A DNA stretch of 64,000 nucleotides from NCBI RefSeq assembly GCF_000383915.1, contig NZ_KB912942.1:7506388-7570387 (forward strand), read 5' to 3'. This document shows, piece by piece, positions 60,575-64,000 of the stretch (position 1 is its first letter; every line of letters begins with the position of its first letter). Made by a program: the position numbers and the translations under genes. Origin of the DNA: Amycolatopsis benzoatilytica AK 16/65. GTDB lineage: Bacteria > Actinomycetota > Actinomycetes > Mycobacteriales > Pseudonocardiaceae. The notes beneath the pieces are model-generated. The model saw only the letters and a list, made by a program, of their open reading frames with translations. It made no database searches and was not told the origin of the DNA.

Positions 60575-61333
60575 ATGGTGGCTGTCGTGTCCAGCACACC
60601 CGTGAGCACCCGACGCGTGCTCATCGTGATGCCGGCGCTCAATGAGCAGGACAGCGTTTCGTCGGTGCTCGCCCAGGTCAAGCAGTCGCTGCCGGGCATG
60701 GACGTGCTCGTGGTCGACGACGGTTCGACCGACCGCACCGCCGAACTCGCCCGCGCCGCCGGCGTCCGGGTGGCCCGGCTGTCGGTGAACTTGGGCGTGG
60801 GCGGCGCGATGCGCACCGGTTTCCGCTACGCCGTCGCGCGCGGCTACGACGCTGTCGTCCAGGTCGACGCGGACGGCCAGCACGACCCGGACGAGGTCGG
60901 CGCGCTCCTGCAGCTGCTCGACGAAGGAGCCGACATCGCGATCGGCTCCCGGTTCGCCGGCAAGGGCGCCTACCGCGCGGTCGGGCCGCGCAAGTACGCG
61001 ATGGTCGTGCTGTCGATGGTGTTCAGCAGGCTGTCGGGCAGCAGGCTCACCGACGTGACGTCCGGGTTCAAAGCGATGGGCCCGCGCGCGATCCGGCTGT
61101 TCGCCGACTACTACCCGGCGGAGTATCTCGGCGACACGATCGAGTCGCTGGTGATGGCGATCCGGGCGAAGCTGTCCATCGTGGAGACTCCGGTCGTGAT
61201 GCGCGAGCGGGCGGGCGGCAAGCCGAGCCACTCGCCGGTGAAGTCCGCGGTGTACCTGGGCCGCGCCGGGCTTGCCCTGCTGCTCGCGCTGGTCCGCCGT
61301 CGTCCGTCCGTCGATTCGTCCGACGCGGCGTAG
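60575..61333 (+). CDS. GT2 glycosyltransferase (DPM1/GtrB-like)
   Basis: 252 aa. VLIVMPALNEQDSVSSVLAQ, VLVVDDGSTDRTAELARAAG, QVDADGQHDPDEVG and IGSRFAGKGAYRAVGPRKYA place it with dolichol/polyprenyl-phosphate mannosyl- or glucosyltransferases. It follows DUF6541 by six bases. It would charge the lipid carrier used by the membrane transferases. Confidence 0.88.
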   Translation: MVAVVSSTPVSTRRVLIVMPALNEQDSVSSVLAQVKQSLPGMDVLVVDDGSTDRTAELARAAGVRVARLSVNLGVGGAMRTGFRYAVARGYDAVVQVDADGQHDPDEVGALLQLLDEGADIAIGSRFAGKGAYRAVGPRKYAMVVLSMVFSRLSGSRLTDVTSGFKAMGPRAIRLFADYYPAEYLGDTIESLVMAIRAKLSIVETPVVMRERAGGKPSHSPVKSAVYLGRAGLALLLALVRRRPSVDSSDAA

Positions 61334-61342
61334 GGAGGCTTC

Positions 61343-61783
61343 ATGGCAGGCTGGCAGGTACTGAGCATCGTCATCGCGGCTCTCGTACTGCTCGTCGTCG
61401 TCGAGATGATGCGGCGGCGGAAGCTGCGCGAGAAGTACGCCGGGATCTGGCTCGTGGTGGCCCTCGGCGTAGTGGTGCTCGCGGTGGTGCCGCCGGTCGC
61501 GGAATTCCTGGCGCATCTGACCGGCGTCGCGACGCCGTCGAACTTCGTCTTCTTCCTGGCTGGCGTGGTGCTGGCGCTGGTCGCGCTGCAGCTGTCGACC
61601 GAAGTCGGGCATCTGGAGGAAGAGGTGCGGACCGCGGTCGAGGAGACCGCGTTGCTGCGCTGCGAAATGGACGACATCCAGCGCGCGCTCGAAGTGCGGA
61701 TCGCGGACCTGGAGAAGCGGCTGTCCGCGCCGGACAGCGTCGACGCGCTGCCGGAAGAAGCGAGTTCCGCACGCACGCGCTGA
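61343..61783 (+). CDS. DUF2304 membrane protein
   Basis: 146 aa. Three membrane helices (VLSIVIAALVLLVVVEMM, AGIWLVVALGVVVLAVVPPV, FVFFLAGVVLALVALQLS), RRRKLREKYAGIWLV after helix 1 (family mark), and a coiled coil to the end (LEEEVRTAVEETALLRCEMD). DUF2304 genes accompany GT2 transferases. Confidence 0.85.
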   Translation: MAGWQVLSIVIAALVLLVVVEMMRRRKLREKYAGIWLVVALGVVVLAVVPPVAEFLAHLTGVATPSNFVFFLAGVVLALVALQLSTEVGHLEEEVRTAVEETALLRCEMDDIQRALEVRIADLEKRLSAPDSVDALPEEASSARTR

Positions 61784-61812
61784 TCTCCGCGCTGCTCGCC
61801 GCCCCGCCCCGG

Positions 61813-62307
61813 TTGGGCGAGGTGCGCCTGCTCGCGATCGACGGCCCGTCCGGGGCCGGGAAATCCACGCTCGCCACGGCTGTCGTCTCGGCGTTGGGCC
61901 CGAGTGCCGAACTGGTCAGCACGGACGCCTTCGCCACCTGGGACGATCCCGTCGCGTGGTGGCCGCGGCTCGAGCACGGCGTGCTGACCCCGCTGGCGCA
62001 CGGCCGGCCGGGCGAGTACCGCCGGATGGACTGGACCTCCGGAACCCCGCGACCCGGCGAGCTGGTACGGGTGGCCGTCCCGGAAGTGTTAGTGCTGGAA
62101 GGCGTGTCGAGCGGACGACGCGCGGTACGGCCAATGCTTTCGCAGCTGTGCTGGATCGAAGGCGGCACGGAAACGGAACGCCTGGCCAGAGCGGTCGCCC
62201 GAGACGGCGAAGCGGCGCGGGCGCACCTGCGCCGCTGGCAGCGGTTCGAGCGCGGCTGGTTCGCGGTGGACGGCACCCGCGCGGCGGCCGATCTACGGCT
62301 GCCCTGA
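61813..62307 (+). CDS. Uridine-kinase-like P-loop protein
   Basis: 164 aa. LLAIDGPSGAGKSTLATAVV (Walker A), LVSTDAFATWDDPVAWW, VLVLEGVSSGRRA and a C-terminal WQRFERGWFAVDGTRAAAD fit the uridine kinase/phosphoribulokinase-like group. TTG 61813 is tentative; GTG 61822 or an earlier codon may be used. Function not certain. Confidence 0.75.
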   Translation: MGEVRLLAIDGPSGAGKSTLATAVVSALGPSAELVSTDAFATWDDPVAWWPRLEHGVLTPLAHGRPGEYRRMDWTSGTPRPGELVRVAVPEVLVLEGVSSGRRAVRPMLSQLCWIEGGTETERLARAVARDGEAARAHLRRWQRFERGWFAVDGTRAAADLRLP

Positions 62308-62338
62308 GCCGCTGCGACCTTGCCTCCCAGCGCCCGTG

Positions 62339-62488
62339 TCCGTGAAGGGGCCCTTCACGGAATCCACGTCCCTCAGGGGCCCCTTCACGGAATCTGAGTC
62401 CCTCAAGGGGCCCTTCACGGAATCTGTGTCCCTGAAGGGCCCCTTCAGGGAACTCACGTCCCTCAAGGGGCCCTTCACGGACAGTCTC
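62339..62488. repeat. Tandem array of five 30-bp palindromic units
   Basis: Five units of exactly 30 bases, each like TCCGTGAAGGGGCCCTTCAC with GGGCCC in the middle and GGAATC-type spacers. Both strands are open in a 10-codon phase (SVKGPFTEST-like repeats). It shares its core with the dispersed palindromes. The remaining part of 62308-63036 holds no gene; it should contain the promoter of the ABC gene. Confidence 0.9.
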
Positions 62489-63036
62489 CACCGGCGCGCT
62501 CGACTGAGGCAGGTTCGAGCCCCGTAGCCCCCGAGGTGGTCTGAACCGGTCTGAAACTGGTCCGGACAACCGGATCCGATGCTCGACATCGCTTTCCAGC
62601 CTGCAAAAACACCGGCCGGGCGGCACTATTGTGCGAATTGCGCAACGGGCGGGAAATGCGGGTACTTTTGGGTTGTTTCCCTGCCCTTCCGGCGCTGGCG
62701 CCGACGCGTGCCGACGGCGTGTCGACGGCCTCGTCCGAGCCCGTCCGGACCGGTCCGGAACATCCACGGCACCCGGAACGTACCTCCGAGCGGCTAGGCC
62801 AATCGGGTGACCAAACCGCCACTCTTCGTACCAAACCGGCACGTTTGGTTACGCGGAGTGCACAATTGTCGACACGTTGCGGTCATTTTGGCCCTTACGT
62901 AGCGCGATCGTAACCTCACGTGCTTAAGCGGAGGCCGAGTTCCCGCTAGTGTCACCGAACACACCGGTCCGCACTGGTCTAGTCGACTGAGGCCGACGGT
63001 GATTTCGAGACACCGAACATTCCCAAGGGGTGCCAG

Positions 63037-64000
63037 ATGCAGCAATTGCGGCTGACCCGAACGCGCCGGGCAGCTCTGATCGGGCTCGCCGGCGCGCTCG
63101 CGGTCTCGCTGACCGCGTGCGCGGAGTCGAAGCGGGACGAAGCCGGAGGCGGTGGCTCCGGAGGCACCATGGTCTTCGGCAACACCGGCAACCCGAAGAT
63201 GTTCGACCCGATCTTCAACGACGAGGGCGAAACCTTCCGGATCACCCGGCAGATGCTGGACACGCTGATCCAGAACAAGCCGGGCACCGCCGAGCTGGCC
63301 CCGTCGCTGGCGACCAAGTGGACGCCGAGCAACGACGGCAAGACCTGGACCTTCGACCTCAAGCAGGGCGTGAAGTTCAGCGACGGCACCGCGTTCGACG
63401 CCAAGGCGGTCTGCTTCAACTTCGACCGCTGGTACAACATGAAGGGCGCCGCCGCCCAGAGCCAGATGATCTACTACGGCGACGTCTTCGAGGGCTTCGC
63501 CCACAACGAGGGCGACACCACCGGCACCCCGGTCTACAAGAGCTGCGAAGCCAAGGACGACCACACCGCGGTGCTCAACCTGAACCGCGCGAAGGGCGCC
63601 TTCCCGGCCGCGTTCACGCTGCCGTCGTTCGCGATCCAGAGCCCGGACGCGCTGAAGAAGTACAACGCGGACGACGTCAAGGCGTCCGGCACCTCGATCA
63701 CCTACCCGGAATACGGGTACAAGCACCCGACCGGCACCGGCCCGTTCAAGTTCGAGAGCTGGGATCAGGGCAACGGGCAGATCACCCTGGTGCGCAACGA
63801 CACCAGCACGATGCCGCAGCCGGCCAAGCTGGACAAGCTGGTCTTCAAGGTGATCCCGGACGAGAACGCCCGCAAGCAGGCGCTCAAGGCCGGTGACATC
63901 AACGGCTACGACTTCCCGGCACCCGCGGACTACGGGCTGCTGCGCAACGACGGCGAGCAGGTGCTCATCCGCCCGTCCTTCAACGTGCTCTACCTGGGCA
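63037..64000 (+). CDS. ABC transporter substrate-binding lipoprotein (peptide/nickel type), 3' end outside window
   Basis: Signal peptide with lipobox VSLTAC, then MVFGNTGNPKMFDPIFNDEG, LAPSLATKWTPSNDGKTWTF, DLKQGVKFSDGTAFDAKAVC and HPTGTGPFKFESWDQGNGQI, all typical of SBP_bac_5 (DppA/OppA) proteins. ATG follows AAGGGG. At least 321 residues are present and the gene runs on past 64000. It probably begins an oligopeptide or nickel import operon. Confidence 0.92.
   Translation, partial: MQQLRLTRTRRAALIGLAGALAVSLTACAESKRDEAGGGGSGGTMVFGNTGNPKMFDPIFNDEGETFRITRQMLDTLIQNKPGTAELAPSLATKWTPSNDGKTWTFDLKQGVKFSDGTAFDAKAVCFNFDRWYNMKGAAAQSQMIYYGDVFEGFAHNEGDTTGTPVYKSCEAKDDHTAVLNLNRAKGAFPAAFTLPSFAIQSPDALKKYNADDVKASGTSITYPEYGYKHPTGTGPFKFESWDQGNGQITLVRNDTSTMPQPAKLDKLVFKVIPDENARKQALKAGDINGYDFPAPADYGLLRNDGEQVLIRPSFNVLYLG

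Noticed and set aside
62339..62488. CRISPR array
   Set aside because: Units are contiguous 30-bp palindromes without unique spacers, and no cas gene is in the window.
62505..62535. tRNA gene or tRNA scar (GGTTCGAGCCC, GTAGCCCCC)
   Set aside because: The T-arm pairs only four of five positions and no matching 5' acceptor or anticodon arm exists upstream. Could be an old fragment but cannot be supported.
62336..62589. Repeat peptides SVKGPFTEST on either strand as genes
   Set aside because: Both strands are open because the DNA is palindromic in 30-base units; no ribosome sites. Kept as a repeat only.

Overview
The window is GC-rich DNA with GTG/TTG starts, ATGA/TGATG start-stop overlaps and actinomycete-specific families: type VII secretion accessory proteins (EspG, DUF3558), a conservon, an SsgA-like protein, DUF2637, DUF6541, DUF2304, and an actinomycete integrative and conjugative element (AICE). 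I infer a Pseudonocardiales genome, most likely Amycolatopsis or a close relative. No species can be named from sequence alone.

Layout. 1-1.0 kb: end of a membrane protein and two small ESX-type proteins. 1.2-6.3 kb: TauD-like dioxygenase, CapA-like phosphoesterase, and a secreted lamin-tail/EEP nuclease. 6.3-10 kb: a tight four-gene operon built around a soluble FtsK/EccC-like ATPase with two small paralogous helical proteins. 10.4-12.1 kb: SnoaL-like protein and FAD monooxygenase. 12.2-15.5 kb: a T7SS accessory operon (158-aa protein, DUF3558 lipoprotein, PPE-like protein, EspG). 15.8-28.8 kb: an AICE of about 13 kb integrated in the 3' half of a tRNA-Ser(GGA) gene and bounded by 64-bp perfect direct repeats. 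28.9-32.4 kb: PP2C phosphatase, N6 DNA methylase, Ser/Thr kinase. 32.4-37.7 kb: DUF1453-like protein, L,D-transpeptidase, 3-hydroxyacyl-CoA dehydrogenase, TetR regulator with a Ddn-like reductase, small membrane proteins. 37.9-42.1 kb: OmpR-type regulator, histidine kinase and GT39 transferase that share 11-bp-spaced GCACAG boxes. 42-46 kb: threonine dehydratase-like enzyme, a conservon without CvnC, SRP RNA. 46-54.7 kb: spermidine-synthase-like protein and the dnaX / ybaB / recR housekeeping group, interrupted by a GH31 glycosidase and a cell-wall amidase. 55-61.8 kb: surface-polysaccharide genes (epimerase, two GT2 enzymes, flippase-like protein, DUF6541, DUF2304). 61.8-64 kb: uridine-kinase-like protein, a tandem palindrome array, and the start of a peptide/nickel-type ABC binding protein.

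How the AICE works (inferred). Xis-like HTH plus tyrosine integrase handle excision and integration at tRNA-Ser. A GntR repressor with its own operator array and an ImmA/IrrE peptidase are likely control elements. A TraB-like FtsK translocase with DUF2637 and small membrane proteins forms the transfer/spread module, and a cluster of CCTAGAC repeats beside it is a candidate transfer locus. A colicin-E3-like RNase with a partner gene looks like an addiction module. A C5 cytosine methyltransferase may protect the DNA. No familiar Rep or prim-pol gene is present; instead a DUF3631 ATPase sits beside a 185-bp iterated palindrome that may be the origin.

The most unusual observations are: a second, well-translated-looking reading frame inside the cytosine methyltransferase gene; the 185-bp palindrome; the E3-like toxin pair; the FtsK-like operon; and a family of long intergenic palindromes sharing one core, one copy of which is a perfect five-unit tandem of 30 bp.
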